This document shows, piece by piece, positions 8,915-18,336 of a stretch of 64,000 nucleotides of DNA. Location of the stretch: positions 1 to 64,000 of the forward strand of contig NZ_PPHF01000180.1 in the NCBI RefSeq assembly GCF_002904335.1. Reading direction: 5' to 3'. The notes under the pieces were generated by a model that searched no databases, had not been told where the DNA came from, and saw only the letters and a list, made by a program, of their open reading frames with translations. Each line of letters begins with the position of its first letter. The first letter of the stretch is position 1. This DNA is from Amycolatopsis sp. CA-126428 (lineage in GTDB: Bacteria > Actinomycetota > Actinomycetes > Mycobacteriales > Pseudonocardiaceae). Position numbers and translations under genes: made by a program.

Positions 8915-11266
8915 GTGCCGACCTTCCCCCGCCGCCAAGCTCTGGGCATCGCCCTGGGTGGTGCCGTCGCGCTCAGCGCGGCCGGCCGTACCCCCGCCGG
9001 CGCCGCCGGCCCCGTGGACGCCGCCCCGGACCGCGCCGACACCCCGATCGTCCCGCCCCCACCGCCGGTCCCGGTGGCCCTCGACCCCTGGTTCACCAAC
9101 GACGGCATCGACAGCGCATCGGCCACCGGCGGCGACTTCGACGGGTCCGGCTACACGTTCCCCGCCGAGCACCTGCCGGCCGGGCAGACCGTCACGGCCG
9201 GCGGCGTCCCGTTCCGGCTCGGATCCGCGGCCGCCGGGGCGAAGAACAACATCGCCGCCACCGGGCAGCGGATCGACCTGCCGAAGGGCCGCTACTTCGC
9301 CGCGTACTTCCTGGTCGCCGGCAGCTACGGCGCGGCGGGCGGCCCGGCGACCGTGCACTACGCCGACGGCAGCACGAGCACCGGCTCCCTGTCCGGCCCC
9401 GACTGGTACACCGGCAGCGGCGCGCTCGTCTCGCCGTTCCGCTACGCGCCCGGCGGTGTCGTCGACAACAACCCGGTTTCCGTGGCCACCGGCCAGGTCT
9501 GGCTCGACCCGGCCCGCGAAGCCGTCGCGCTGACCCTGCCCACGACGGCGAACCCCGCGCCGAACGTCGCCAGCCTGCACGTCTTCGCGCTCACCCTCCA
9601 GCCGGTCGCGGTGGGCCGCTCGGCGCTGATCCTCGACGGCCGCTCGTCGGCGAACCTGCTGACCGACGGCGGGCCGCAGGCCGCCGAAGCGACCATCGTC
9701 AACGCCGGGACCGTGTGGCTCGGCGCGGGCGACCGGGTGGGCGTCACCGTCGACGTCCCCGGCGGCCGGACGGTCGTGCCCGCGACCGTCCGGGCGCTCG
9801 CGCCGGGGGAACAGGCGACGGTCCGGCTCGGCCTCGCCCCCAACGCGTCCGTGCCGCCCGGCACCACCACGAACGGCCAGATCCGGGTCACCGCCGGCCG
9901 CGGCACGCTCGCCACGCAGCAGGTCCCGATCACCCTCGGCATTCCGGACTTCCGGCCGGCCGACGCGTCGCTCTCGACGCACCGCGCGCCCTACTGGTTC
10001 AACGACAGCAAGTTCGGCATCTTCATCCACTGGGGCGTGTACGCCGTGCCCGCGTGGGCGCCGGTGGGGCAGCAGTACGCGGAGTGGTACTGGCAGAACC
10101 AGCAGGACCCGAACGGCGCGACCTACGCCTACCACCGGCAGAAGTACGGCGAGAACTTCACCTACGACGGCTTCATCCCGCTCTTCACCGCGGCGAAGTT
10201 CGACCCCCGCAGCTGGCTGAACCTCATCGCGGACGCGGGCGCGGAGTACTACGTCCTGACGTCCAAGCACCACGACGGCTTCGCGTTGTGGGACACGAAG
10301 GTCAGCGACCGCAACTCCGTGAAGCTCGGCCCGAAGCGCAACATCGTCGACGAGCTCTTCACGGCGTCGCGGAAGTACACCCCGCAGCTGCGCAACGGCC
10401 TGTACTTCTCGCTGCCGGAATGGTTCAACCCGGACAACCCGTGGATGGGCCACGCGCCGCGCAACCCCTACACCGGCGCGTCGCTGCCCTACACCGGCTA
10501 CACCGCGGGGAAGGACTTCGTCCGCGACTACCAGGCGCCGCAGGTGCTCGAGCTGATCTCCGAGTTCGACCCGGACGTGCTGTGGTTCGACATCGGCGGG
10601 GTCAACGACACCCGCGCGGTGATCTCGGAGTACTTCAACCACGCGAAGAACCGCAAGCGCCCCAAGGACGTCACCTACAACGACCGCGGCGGCATCCCGG
10701 ACCACGACTTCACGACGCCGGAGTACACGACCTACCCGAACACCGTGGTGGCGAAGTGGGAGGCGAGCCGGGGCCTCGACCCGTTCTCCTACGGCTACAA
10801 CCGCGCGACCCCCGACGACCGGTACATGACGGCGGAGGAGGTGGTCCGGACGCTCGTCGACATCGTCTCGAAGAACGGCAACTTCCTGCTCGACATCGGC
10901 CCGGACTACGACGGCACGATCCCGGCCGTCATGCGGACGCACCTGCGGGACGCGGGCGCCTGGCTGAAGGTCAACGGCGAGGCGATCTACGGGACGACGT
11001 ACTGGTCGAGGATGGCCCAGCTCGGCGACCTGCGGTTCACGGTCAAGCAGAACGAGGCGTTCTACGTGCACTCGCTGATCGCGCCGGGCAGCCGCGTGGT
11101 CGTGGACGCCCCGGTGCCGATCCGCGCCGGCGACCGGGTGACCATGCTGGGCTACCGCGGGAACCTGCACTGGACGGTCGAGAACGGCTCACTGGTGATC
11201 GACGTCCCGGCCGCGGCCCGGCAGGCGGGCCGCTACACGTGGGTGTTCAAGATCGCCTGGAGCTGA
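8915..11266 (+). CDS. Secreted GH29 alpha-L-fucosidase with N-terminal beta domains
   Basis: 783 residues. GTG start supported by GGAGG at 8905-8909. The N-terminus FPRRQALGIALGGAVALSAAG is a twin-arginine-type signal. Residues 45-350 are two beta-rich accessory regions. The GH29 catalytic domain starts near 358 (WFNDSKFGIFIHWGVYAVP) and contains SKHHDGFALWDTKVSDRNSV; DPDVLWFDIGG near 557 holds the expected nucleophile Asp. A C-terminal beta-sandwich follows from about 690. The enzyme removes alpha-L-fucose from extracellular glycans. The 3' end overlaps the convergent helicase gene by 20 nt. Confidence 0.9.
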   Translation: MPTFPRRQALGIALGGAVALSAAGRTPAGAAGPVDAAPDRADTPIVPPPPPVPVALDPWFTNDGIDSASATGGDFDGSGYTFPAEHLPAGQTVTAGGVPFRLGSAAAGAKNNIAATGQRIDLPKGRYFAAYFLVAGSYGAAGGPATVHYADGSTSTGSLSGPDWYTGSGALVSPFRYAPGGVVDNNPVSVATGQVWLDPAREAVALTLPTTANPAPNVASLHVFALTLQPVAVGRSALILDGRSSANLLTDGGPQAAEATIVNAGTVWLGAGDRVGVTVDVPGGRTVVPATVRALAPGEQATVRLGLAPNASVPPGTTTNGQIRVTAGRGTLATQQVPITLGIPDFRPADASLSTHRAPYWFNDSKFGIFIHWGVYAVPAWAPVGQQYAEWYWQNQQDPNGATYAYHRQKYGENFTYDGFIPLFTAAKFDPRSWLNLIADAGAEYYVLTSKHHDGFALWDTKVSDRNSVKLGPKRNIVDELFTASRKYTPQLRNGLYFSLPEWFNPDNPWMGHAPRNPYTGASLPYTGYTAGKDFVRDYQAPQVLELISEFDPDVLWFDIGGVNDTRAVISEYFNHAKNRKRPKDVTYNDRGGIPDHDFTTPEYTTYPNTVVAKWEASRGLDPFSYGYNRATPDDRYMTAEEVVRTLVDIVSKNGNFLLDIGPDYDGTIPAVMRTHLRDAGAWLKVNGEAIYGTTYWSRMAQLGDLRFTVKQNEAFYVHSLIAPGSRVVVDAPVPIRAGDRVTMLGYRGNLHWTVENGSLVIDVPAAARQAGRYTWVFKIAWS

Positions 11267-13229
11267 CCCGCCGTTCGGTCAGCGAACGCAGTTCCCGCGG
11301 GACCGGCCCGGGGTGGACCACGCCCAGCCGCTGGGTGGCGCGCGTCATGGCCACGTAGAGGTCGTTGGGTCCGCACGGGCCGGCCGCGAGGACGGCGGCG
11401 GGGTCGGCGATCACGACCGAGTCGAACTCGAGGCCCTTCGCTTCGGCCGGGGTCACCAGCACCACTTCGGCGGTCAGGTCCGGCGGCACGCTCAGCGACA
11501 GCGCGGCCGCCAGCTCGCCGGTCTCCGGCGCGATGATCGCCAGCTGCCCCTCGGTGTGCTCGTCGACGAGTTCGGCGAGCACACCGGGCAGGTCGGTGGC
11601 CGCCTGGCGCCACGGCGGATTTCCGCTCGCGCGGACCGACGTCGGCGGCCGCAACTCCGGGTGGTGCGCGGCGAGCAGCTCCGCCGCGACCTCCATGATC
11701 TCCGCCGGCGTGCGGTAGCCGACGGTCAGCTGCGCGAGCCGGTGCGGCCGCGGCACCCGGTCCCACGACGCCGCGCCCGCCGCGCTCCCGGTCTGGGCCG
11801 GGTCCCCCACGACGGTCATCGACCGGGACGGGCAGCGGCGCACCAGGACGCGCCAGTCCATTTCGGACAGTTCCTGGGCCTCGTCGACCACCACGTGCCC
11901 GAACACCGGCACGCTCTCGCCGACCAGTGCGGCGGCCTCGTCGAGCAACGGGACGTCCGCGGCGCTCCACGGTCCCTCGACCACCTCCGCGGGGGTCAGG
12001 GAGGGCCACAGCTCGTCGAGCACGTCCCGGACGCCGGCGTCGCCGAGCAGGGCGGTCCGCAAGGCTTCCCGGTCCGGCTCGTCCAGGAGGACTCGCGGGC
12101 CGTCGTCTTCGGCCGGGTCGAGCACGACGCCCGCGGCGGCCAGCGAGCGCAGCTCGGCTTCGCCGAGGCGGCCGTCGGCACTGCCGCCGTCGAGCGCCTC
12201 GCCGGCGTCGGTGAACGCGACCGCCTCCATCCGGGCGACCAGCTCCCCGGTCAGCGTGGCCACGACCGCCCGGTGGAACACGTCCCGGGCCTGGTTGTGC
12301 GGCAGCCCGGTCTCCCTGGCCTGCCGGACGGCCCGGCGCACCACCGCCGGGTCCAGCCGCAGGACCTGCTGTTCGAACTCGACGTCCACCGGCTCCTCGG
12401 GCACCCGGACGGTGGCCCGCACCGCCTCGGCCAGCCGGGACGCCATGTCCGCCCGGCCCTTGCGGGCGGCTTCCGCCGCCGAGTCCACCCGGGTGACGGC
12501 GACGCCGGGACGAAGATCGGGCACGGTCGCCGTCACCACCCGGTTCTCGCCGAGCCCGGGCAGCACCTGGCCGATGTAGTCGAGGAACACCCGGCTGGGG
12601 CCGATGACGAGCACGCCGCGGGTGCGCAGGTGCTCGTGCGTGTAGAGCAGGTACGCGACCCGGTGCAGGGCGACGGCCGTCTTGCCCGTGCCCGGGCCGC
12701 CCTCCACGACGAGCACGCCCTGGGCGTCGTCCCGGATGATGCGGTCCTGCTCGGCTTGGAGCGTCGTGACGATGTCGCGCATGCGCCCGGTGCGCTCGGC
12801 CGTGACCGCGGCCAGCAACGCGGCCTCGCCGACCAGCCCGTCGCGCGGCCCGGCCGGGTCGAGCAGTTCGTCGTCCACGGCGACCACGGTCCGGCCGCGG
12901 GTGGTGATCCGCCGCCGGCGCACGACCTCGCCCGGCTCGGCGGCGGTCGCGGTGTAGAAGGGCCGGGCGGCGGGCGCACGCCAGTCCACCAGCAGGGGCC
13001 GGTCCTTCTCGAACAGCCCGAGCCGCCCGATGTGGACACGCCGGCCGCCGGTCAGGTCCAGCCGGCCGAAGCACAGCCCGTCCTCGACCGCCGCGAGCCG
13101 CGCCACCTCGGCCCGCCACACGTCCGAAGCGTGGCCGCGGGCGAGGGCGGCGGCCGCCTCCTCCCGCAACGCGTCGAGGCGGGCGTAGAGAACGTTCACG
13201 TGGTCCTGCTCAGCGGCGATTTCGTGCAT
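11247..13229 (-). CDS. HelD-like superfamily 1 helicase
   Basis: 660 residues. The helical N-terminus (HEIAAEQDHVNVLYARLDALREE) is the coiled arm that HelD proteins insert into RNA polymerase. Walker A is VEGGPGTGKTAVALHR (about 175-190); Walker B and motif III are VVDEAQELSEMDW and VVGDPAQTGS; late motifs VGYRTPAEIMEVA and VLVTPAEAKGLEFDSVV are UvrD-type. HelD proteins use ATP to release stalled RNA polymerase, and one actinomycete branch (HelR) protects it from rifamycins. No rifamycin-associated promoter element is visible, so I keep the general name. It is 67 nt downstream of the PobA-like gene. Confidence 0.87.
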   Translation of the reverse strand: MHEIAAEQDHVNVLYARLDALREEAAAALARGHASDVWRAEVARLAAVEDGLCFGRLDLTGGRRVHIGRLGLFEKDRPLLVDWRAPAARPFYTATAAEPGEVVRRRRITTRGRTVVAVDDELLDPAGPRDGLVGEAALLAAVTAERTGRMRDIVTTLQAEQDRIIRDDAQGVLVVEGGPGTGKTAVALHRVAYLLYTHEHLRTRGVLVIGPSRVFLDYIGQVLPGLGENRVVTATVPDLRPGVAVTRVDSAAEAARKGRADMASRLAEAVRATVRVPEEPVDVEFEQQVLRLDPAVVRRAVRQARETGLPHNQARDVFHRAVVATLTGELVARMEAVAFTDAGEALDGGSADGRLGEAELRSLAAAGVVLDPAEDDGPRVLLDEPDREALRTALLGDAGVRDVLDELWPSLTPAEVVEGPWSAADVPLLDEAAALVGESVPVFGHVVVDEAQELSEMDWRVLVRRCPSRSMTVVGDPAQTGSAAGAASWDRVPRPHRLAQLTVGYRTPAEIMEVAAELLAAHHPELRPPTSVRASGNPPWRQAATDLPGVLAELVDEHTEGQLAIIAPETGELAAALSLSVPPDLTAEVVLVTPAEAKGLEFDSVVIADPAAVLAAGPCGPNDLYVAMTRATQRLGVVHPGPVPRELRSLTERRVSSRRS

Positions 13230-13296
13230 GCCGGAGAGCGTGCCCGGGATCTCGCGGAAAGTGCAGTCTTGTTCTTCTTGACAGCGTCAGCGCGCC

Positions 13297-14478
13297 TCAG
13301 AAGTCCGCGTTCTTGCCGATGTACAGCTCCGCGAACGCCGCCGCGGCCGCGGGCGAACCGAGCAGGCGGCGCATCCGGGCCTCCGCGATGCGCGCCGCGA
13401 ACGGGTTCCCGCCCGCGGCCGCGGTGTGGTGGAAGACGTCGGACAGCCACAGCGAAAACTCCTGGTACTGCCACACCAGCGGCAGGCACGCGGCGGAGTA
13501 GCCGGCCAGCGGCGCCGGATCGCCCGCGTAGTACGCCTCGAACGCGTCGGCGAGCAGGAACGCGTCGTGCAGGGCGAGGTTCATGCCCTTCGCCGCGATG
13601 GGGGCGACCAGGTGCGCCGCCTCGCCCGCGAGGTGCAGCCGGCCGTGCGACATCGGCTCGACGACGTAGTTGTGCATGTCGAGGATGCGCTTCTCGAACA
13701 GCTTTCCCTCGATGATCGCGCCGCCGGGCACCGCCAGCCGCGCGTGCAGTTCCCGCCACACGCGCTCGTCGGGCCAGTCCGCCACGGTCTCACCCGGTGC
13801 GGTCTGCAGGTAGAACCGCGTCACCGTGGGCGTGCGCGCCATGTGCGCGGCGAACCCGCGCGGGTGGATGCCGAACAGCACGCCGCCGGCCGACGGCGGG
13901 GCCTCCGCGAGCAGCGCCAGCCAGCCGATTCCGTAGTCGTGGTGGGCTTTCACCGTCGATTCCGCCGGCAGGTAGCCCTGGCTGACGCCGCGGGCGCCGT
14001 CGCAGCCGGCCACGAAGTCGCAGTCGATCCGGTGCTCGCCGCCGGTCCGGAACGTGACGGCGGGGGAGTCCGACGTCAGGTCGTGCAGCTCGACGTCCGA
14101 GACCTCGAAGACCGCGTCACCGCCGGAGCCGGTGTACTGCGCGACCAGATCGGTGACCAGAAGCTGTTGCGGGTACACGAAATGCCGCTGCCCCGTGACG
14201 TCGCCGTAGCGGAAGACGTGCCGCTGCCCGGCGAACCGGAACTCGAACTCCTCGTGCCGCGGCGCCTTCGCGACGAGCTGCTCGCCGAGGCCCCGCCGTT
14301 CGAGCCCGCGGACCGCCCACTCCTCGATGAACCCGGCCCGTGGCCGCTGTTCGATGAACGCCCGGCTCTGCGCCTCCAGCAGCACGCAGCCGATTCCCGC
14401 GCGCCGCAGGAGGTTCGCCACCGTGAGTCCGGCCGGGCCCGCCCCCACCACGGCCACCGCCGTGCGCCTCGCCACCAT
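13297..14478 (-). CDS. pobA: 4-hydroxybenzoate 3-monooxygenase-like flavoprotein
   Basis: 393 residues, the usual PobA length. FAD-binding motif VVGAGPAGLTVANLL lies at 10-24, the DG motif region is CDFVAGCDGARGVS near 170, and the GD-type motif is LAGEAAHLVAPIAAKGMNLALHDA near 283-306. QRPRAGFIEEWAVRGLERRG matches the PobA substrate-side helix. PobA uses NADPH and O2 to make protocatechuate from 4-hydroxybenzoate. Its usual partner genes (pca ring-cleavage enzymes, PobR) are absent; instead it ends a run of same-strand genes behind the glycosyltransferase (33 nt gap). Confidence 0.87.
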   Translation of the reverse strand: MVARRTAVAVVGAGPAGLTVANLLRRAGIGCVLLEAQSRAFIEQRPRAGFIEEWAVRGLERRGLGEQLVAKAPRHEEFEFRFAGQRHVFRYGDVTGQRHFVYPQQLLVTDLVAQYTGSGGDAVFEVSDVELHDLTSDSPAVTFRTGGEHRIDCDFVAGCDGARGVSQGYLPAESTVKAHHDYGIGWLALLAEAPPSAGGVLFGIHPRGFAAHMARTPTVTRFYLQTAPGETVADWPDERVWRELHARLAVPGGAIIEGKLFEKRILDMHNYVVEPMSHGRLHLAGEAAHLVAPIAAKGMNLALHDAFLLADAFEAYYAGDPAPLAGYSAACLPLVWQYQEFSLWLSDVFHHTAAAGGNPFAARIAEARMRRLLGSPAAAAAFAELYIGKNADF

Positions 14479-14511
14479 GCGCCCGAGGGTAGCGCGAACC
14501 GGACGAACCGC

Positions 14512-16005
14512 TCAGTAGTAGTGCCGCAGCGCGGGCCACGCCTGCGACCACGGCCGCGTCAGCGTGCACAGCGAAAGCACGACACCTTCCTCGTCGTTGT
14601 CAACGCCTTCGGCGTTGTGGTGCTTGGCGACCGCGCGGCACCCGGTGATCAGCCGGGCCGCGGGCGAGCCGGGCTGCACCCGCCCGACGAGCAGCACCGG
14701 GCCGACCAGCCGGTCCGGCGGCGGCCCCCAGTCCGCGTACGACATGTGCGGCGAATACGGCTGCGGCAGCCCGAATTCGGGGCCGTAGCGCTCGATCGCG
14801 CCGGCTTCGCCGTAGTTGCCGGCGAGGATGACCGCGGTGTCGCGCTCGGCGTCCGGGATCCGCCGCCACGCACCCGCGACGCTGCCGGCGAAGTCCGGCC
14901 AGCCGACCTGCTCGCCCGGCTCCTTGTTCATCGCCAGCAGCGGGCCGTTCAGCGCCGACGCCGGCACGATCGGGAGTCCGACGAGGACGGACACGGCCAC
15001 GCACACCGCGGCGGCCGCCCCGGCGAGCGCCCGCCGGAGGGTCCCGCCCCGGCCCAGCCACCGCAGCGCCGGTTCCGCGCCCAGCGCGACCAGCGGCAGC
15101 AGCAACGGCACCGAGTAGTACGGCTTCCCGCCGAGGACCAGGAGCTCGGCGCAGACCACCGGGTAGGCGATGGCCAGCGGGCGGGCCCAGCGCAGGGCGG
15201 GGTCACGCCACGGCCGCACGAGCCCGGCGATCCACACCGGCACCAGCAGCGGCGAAAGGAGGAGCAGCTGCATCGGCACGAACAGAAGGCGGTTCTCGGT
15301 GCCGTCGTCCTCGCTGATCCCGCCGGCGACGGTCAGCATCGGCCAGCCGTGCGACGCCTGCCAGAGCACCACCGGAGCCGCCAGGACGGCGGCGATCCCG
15401 ATGCCGGCGGCCAGCCACCACGTCCGCAGCACCCGGCGCGGCCCGGCGATGGCGACGCCGATGCCGAGCCCGGACAGCAGGAGCAGGACGAGCCACTTGT
15501 TCGCCAGGCCGAGACCCGCGGCGGCACCGGCGGCGAGCCACCACCGGCCGTCGCCGGTGCGCAGCAACCGCAGGCCGAAGAGCGCGATCAGCGACCACAG
15601 CAGCACGTCCGCGGAGTTGGTCGCCAGCATGTGCGACACGACCAGGACGTAGGACGACAGCGCCGTCGCGATCGCGGTGAACAGCTGGACACCGCGGCCG
15701 CCGCCGAACTCGCGGGCGATCAGCGCGACCACCACCACGGTCGCCATCCCGAGCAGGGTCGCGATCACCCGCAGGCCCGTGGGTGTCTCGCCGAACAACG
15801 CCGTCGACGCCCGGGCGAGCCACGGGGTGATCGGCGGGTTGTCGACGTACCCCCAGTCCGGCCGGCGGCCCGCGGCGACGAAGTACAGCTCGTCGCGGTG
15901 GAAGCCGTAGCGCCCGGACAACGCCGTCAGCACGACGGCTTGGACCGCCACGACAATTCCGACTGGTAGCGCAGCGAACCGCGGCAAGTCCCGACCGGCC
16001 CCCAT
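14512..16005 (-). CDS. GT39/ArnT-like membrane glycosyltransferase
   Basis: 497 residues from ATG 16005, chosen because GGGGAG lies before it; an upstream in-frame GAT-rich extension to 16050 lacks a ribosome site. About 11 hydrophobic segments. The first extracytoplasmic loop carries GYGFHRDELYF-type wording (FHRDELYFVAAG), the Asp-Glu pair used by polyprenol-phosphate-sugar glycosyltransferases, followed by WGYVDNPPITPWLA. Such enzymes move a sugar from a lipid carrier onto protein, lipid or polymer outside the membrane. Its place between a PLP enzyme and PobA-like hydroxylase is unexpected. Confidence 0.8.
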   Translation of the reverse strand: MGAGRDLPRFAALPVGIVVAVQAVVLTALSGRYGFHRDELYFVAAGRRPDWGYVDNPPITPWLARASTALFGETPTGLRVIATLLGMATVVVVALIAREFGGGRGVQLFTAIATALSSYVLVVSHMLATNSADVLLWSLIALFGLRLLRTGDGRWWLAAGAAAGLGLANKWLVLLLLSGLGIGVAIAGPRRVLRTWWLAAGIGIAAVLAAPVVLWQASHGWPMLTVAGGISEDDGTENRLLFVPMQLLLLSPLLVPVWIAGLVRPWRDPALRWARPLAIAYPVVCAELLVLGGKPYYSVPLLLPLVALGAEPALRWLGRGGTLRRALAGAAAAVCVAVSVLVGLPIVPASALNGPLLAMNKEPGEQVGWPDFAGSVAGAWRRIPDAERDTAVILAGNYGEAGAIERYGPEFGLPQPYSPHMSYADWGPPPDRLVGPVLLVGRVQPGSPAARLITGCRAVAKHHNAEGVDNDEEGVVLSLCTLTRPWSQAWPALRHYY

Positions 16006-16046
16006 GTCAGTCTCCCCTCGGCGTGCGGAGGATCGTACGCCGGGGA

Positions 16047-17375
16047 TCAAGCCGCCGGGACCACTCCGAGGAATTCGCCGCCGGCGTCGGCGACCAGCTC
16101 GGCGAGGGTCTGCGCGCGGCGCAGCGGCGTGAACCGGACGTCACCGCGCGGCGACACGGTGAACCCGTACACCGCCGGGCGCGGCAGCGTGTTGTACGCG
16201 TAGTGCGCGCCGAAGTAGTAGGCGCCGGTGTCGTGGGCGACGACGAGGTCGCCCGGTTCGAGCAGCGGCAGCGGCCGCTCGCGGGCGAGGAGGTCCCCGG
16301 CGAAGCACAGGGGCCCGGCGATGTCCTGCGGTACCTCGGGTCCGGTCTTCGGCGTGCCGGTCGGGTCGAACGCGCCGATCCGCAGCGGCCAGTGCTCCGG
16401 CTGGAGCACCGTGCGCGCCGCCACCTGGGCACCCGCGTGCGTCACGGCGATGTGCCGTCCGCCGGCGACCTTCGTGTACTCCACCGTGCTCACGAGGAAG
16501 CCGCTCTTCGCCAGCAGGGACCGGCCGAACTCGGTGATGAACGCGTAGCGCCCGCCGGCCAGGGCCGGGACCCGGGCCAGCAGCGTCGCGACGTACCCGG
16601 CGTACGTCGGACCCGGCTCCTCGGAGGTGAAGTCCACCGGCAGGCCGCCGCCGAGGTCGAGGCTGGTGACCTGCCGGTACCCGGCTTCGGCGTTGATCTC
16701 CTCGGCGAGTTCGTGCACCGCCGCGACGCCGTCGGCCATCAGCTCCGGCGGGCAGCCCTGCGAGCCGACGTGGACGTGCAGCCGGGTCAGCCACGGCCGG
16801 TGCGCGAAGGACTCGAGCAGCAGCCCCCGGTTTCCGGCGTCCCGCAACGGAATGCCGAACTTGGACGCCGCCGTGGCGGTGCTCGTGTCGCCGATCCGGC
16901 CGGCCCCGACCTGCGGGTTGATCCGCAGGCCCAGCACCGACCGCGGCGGTGTCGCGCCGACCAGCCGGTCGAGCCGGGCGAGCTCCTGGAAGTTGTCGGC
17001 GTTGACCGCCGTGCCCTCGGCCAGTGCGTGGGCGAGCTCGGCGGTCGTCTTGGCGGGGGAGTCGAGCACCAGCCGCGGGCCGCGCAGGCCCGCCGCCTCC
17101 GCGACCGCCGTCTCGCCCGGGCTCGCGACCTCGGCGTCGATCCCGAGGTCGCCGAGGAACCGCAGGAGGGGTGCCAGGCCGCACGCCTTGGCGGCGACCG
17201 TGTGCTGGACCCGCCCGAGCGGCGTGAACGCCTTCGTCAGGTCTTCGGCGGTTTCCCGGACGGCGGCCAGGTCGACGAACCCGGCCATCGGGGCGGCGAG
17301 CCGCCGGTCCGCCGCGGCGGCCAGGGCGAGCAGCTTGCGGTCGGTGCGGGTCAGGGGCGCGCTGGTCGTGGTCAC
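16047..17375 (-). CDS. PLP-dependent decarboxylase-fold enzyme (LysA/Y4yA type)
   Basis: 442 residues, fold-type III alanine racemase/decarboxylase family. The PLP lysine is in VQHTVAAKACGLAPLLRFL (Lys63). Other marks: LGLRINPQVG, SKFGIPL, LHVHVGSQG, LDLGGGLPVDF, TEFGRSLLAKSGF and GDLLARERPLP with the Cys-Phe-Ala-Gly-Asp cofactor loop. Diaminopimelate decarboxylase is the archetype, but the wording fits the broader Y4yA-like group whose substrate is unknown. GTG start at 17375; divergent LysR gene 82 nt away probably regulates it. First gene of a unit with the glycosyltransferase (41 nt) and the PobA-like gene. Confidence 0.8.
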   Translation of the reverse strand: MTTTSAPLTRTDRKLLALAAAADRRLAAPMAGFVDLAAVRETAEDLTKAFTPLGRVQHTVAAKACGLAPLLRFLGDLGIDAEVASPGETAVAEAAGLRGPRLVLDSPAKTTAELAHALAEGTAVNADNFQELARLDRLVGATPPRSVLGLRINPQVGAGRIGDTSTATAASKFGIPLRDAGNRGLLLESFAHRPWLTRLHVHVGSQGCPPELMADGVAAVHELAEEINAEAGYRQVTSLDLGGGLPVDFTSEEPGPTYAGYVATLLARVPALAGGRYAFITEFGRSLLAKSGFLVSTVEYTKVAGGRHIAVTHAGAQVAARTVLQPEHWPLRIGAFDPTGTPKTGPEVPQDIAGPLCFAGDLLARERPLPLLEPGDLVVAHDTGAYYFGAHYAYNTLPRPAVYGFTVSPRGDVRFTPLRRAQTLAELVADAGGEFLGVVPAA

Positions 17376-17430
17376 GGCATCCAGGACAGCAGCGGGCGCG
17401 GCGGGGCGTCCAAGACTTCGTCCCGATCAA

Positions 17431-17451
17431 ATCATAGGAGCACCTTATAAT
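17431..17451. promoter_or_regulatory. Overlapping divergent promoters and candidate LysR operator
   Basis: The 82-nt gap holds a perfect TATAAT (17446-17451) for the plus strand, 6 nt before the LysR GTG, and TATGAT for the minus strand (17431-17436). Between them ATAGG (17434-17438) and CCTTAT (17443-17448) form an imperfect inverted repeat of LysR-operator size. No strong -35 is seen for either. Confidence 0.5.
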
Positions 17452-17457
17452 CGCTGG

Positions 17458-18336
17458 GTGGACCTGCGCCGATGGCACTACTTCGCCGTGCTCGCCGAGG
17501 AAATGCACTTCACGAAGGCGGCCGCCCGGCTGTTCGTGTCGCAGCCGTCGCTGAGCCAGCAGATCCGCGCCTTCGAGGCGGAGCTGGGGGTCGCGCTGCT
17601 CGACCGCACGGGCCCGCGCTTCGCGTTGACCGACGCCGGGCGGGTGGCCGCCGCCGAGGCACGCGACCTGCTCGATCGGCTGGACCGGGCCCGGGGCGCG
17701 ATCACCGCGGCCGGCCGGGGTGACGCCGGGCGGCTGCGGATCGCCTACACGCGTTCGGCGCCCGGCCCGCTGGCCGGCGACCTGGTCGCGGCGTACCGCG
17801 AGCGGCACCCGGCCGTCGAACTCGCCCTGGAAACCGGCTGGACCAGCCTGAACGTGGCCCGGCTGGCGGCGGGCGAGATCGACGTCGGCTTCGTGCGGCC
17901 GCCGGTCACCGTCCCGGGCATCGAGGTCGCCGTGGTCGGCTCCGAAGAGGTCCTGCTCGCGCTGCCGTCGGGGCACCCGCTCGCGCACCGCCGCGGCCGG
18001 GTGCGGCGCGCCGCGATCGCGGCCGAGCCGGTGGTGTTCTGGCCGCGGGAGAACGGTCCCGGCCAGTACGACGCGATCAGCGGCCAGGTCTGGCCCGGCG
18101 GGCTGCCGCCGATCGTCCGCGAAGAACCGGAGGACGAGCAGCTCATGCGCGCGGTCGCCGAAGGCGCGGGCCTCGCGGCGGTCCCGGAGCACCGGGCCCG
18201 GGCGCTGCGGCGCCGCGGGGTGGTGCTGCGGCGGCTCGAAGACCCGCCCCCGAGGATCGACCTGGGCCTGGCCTGGCGGGCCGGCTCGGCGTCCCCGGTG
18301 GTGCGGGCCTTCGTCGCCCTCGCTTCCGCCGGCTAG
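17458..18336 (+). CDS. LysR-type transcriptional regulator
   Basis: 292 residues. Start is GTG 17458, giving the standard LysR N-terminus VDLRRWHYFAVLAEEMHFTKAA with helix-turn-helix ARLFVSQPSLSQQIRAFEAELG; the longer upstream open frame is only the shadow of the divergent gene. The effector domain begins near residue 90 (GRLRIAYTRSAPGPLAGDL). No ribosome site at correct distance, and TATAAT ends 6 nt before GTG, so the mRNA is probably leaderless. Likely controls the divergent PLP-glycosyltransferase-hydroxylase genes. Its stop codon shares CTAG with the stop of the convergent gene. Confidence 0.85.
   Translation: MDLRRWHYFAVLAEEMHFTKAAARLFVSQPSLSQQIRAFEAELGVALLDRTGPRFALTDAGRVAAAEARDLLDRLDRARGAITAAGRGDAGRLRIAYTRSAPGPLAGDLVAAYRERHPAVELALETGWTSLNVARLAAGEIDVGFVRPPVTVPGIEVAVVGSEEVLLALPSGHPLAHRRGRVRRAAIAAEPVVFWPRENGPGQYDAISGQVWPGGLPPIVREEPEDEQLMRAVAEGAGLAAVPEHRARALRRRGVVLRRLEDPPPRIDLGLAWRAGSASPVVRAFVALASAG

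Noticed and set aside
11247..13296. Naming the HelD-like gene helR (rifamycin resistance)
   Set aside because: No rifamycin-associated inverted repeat is visible in the 67-nt upstream gap, and HelD and HelR cannot be told apart by eye.
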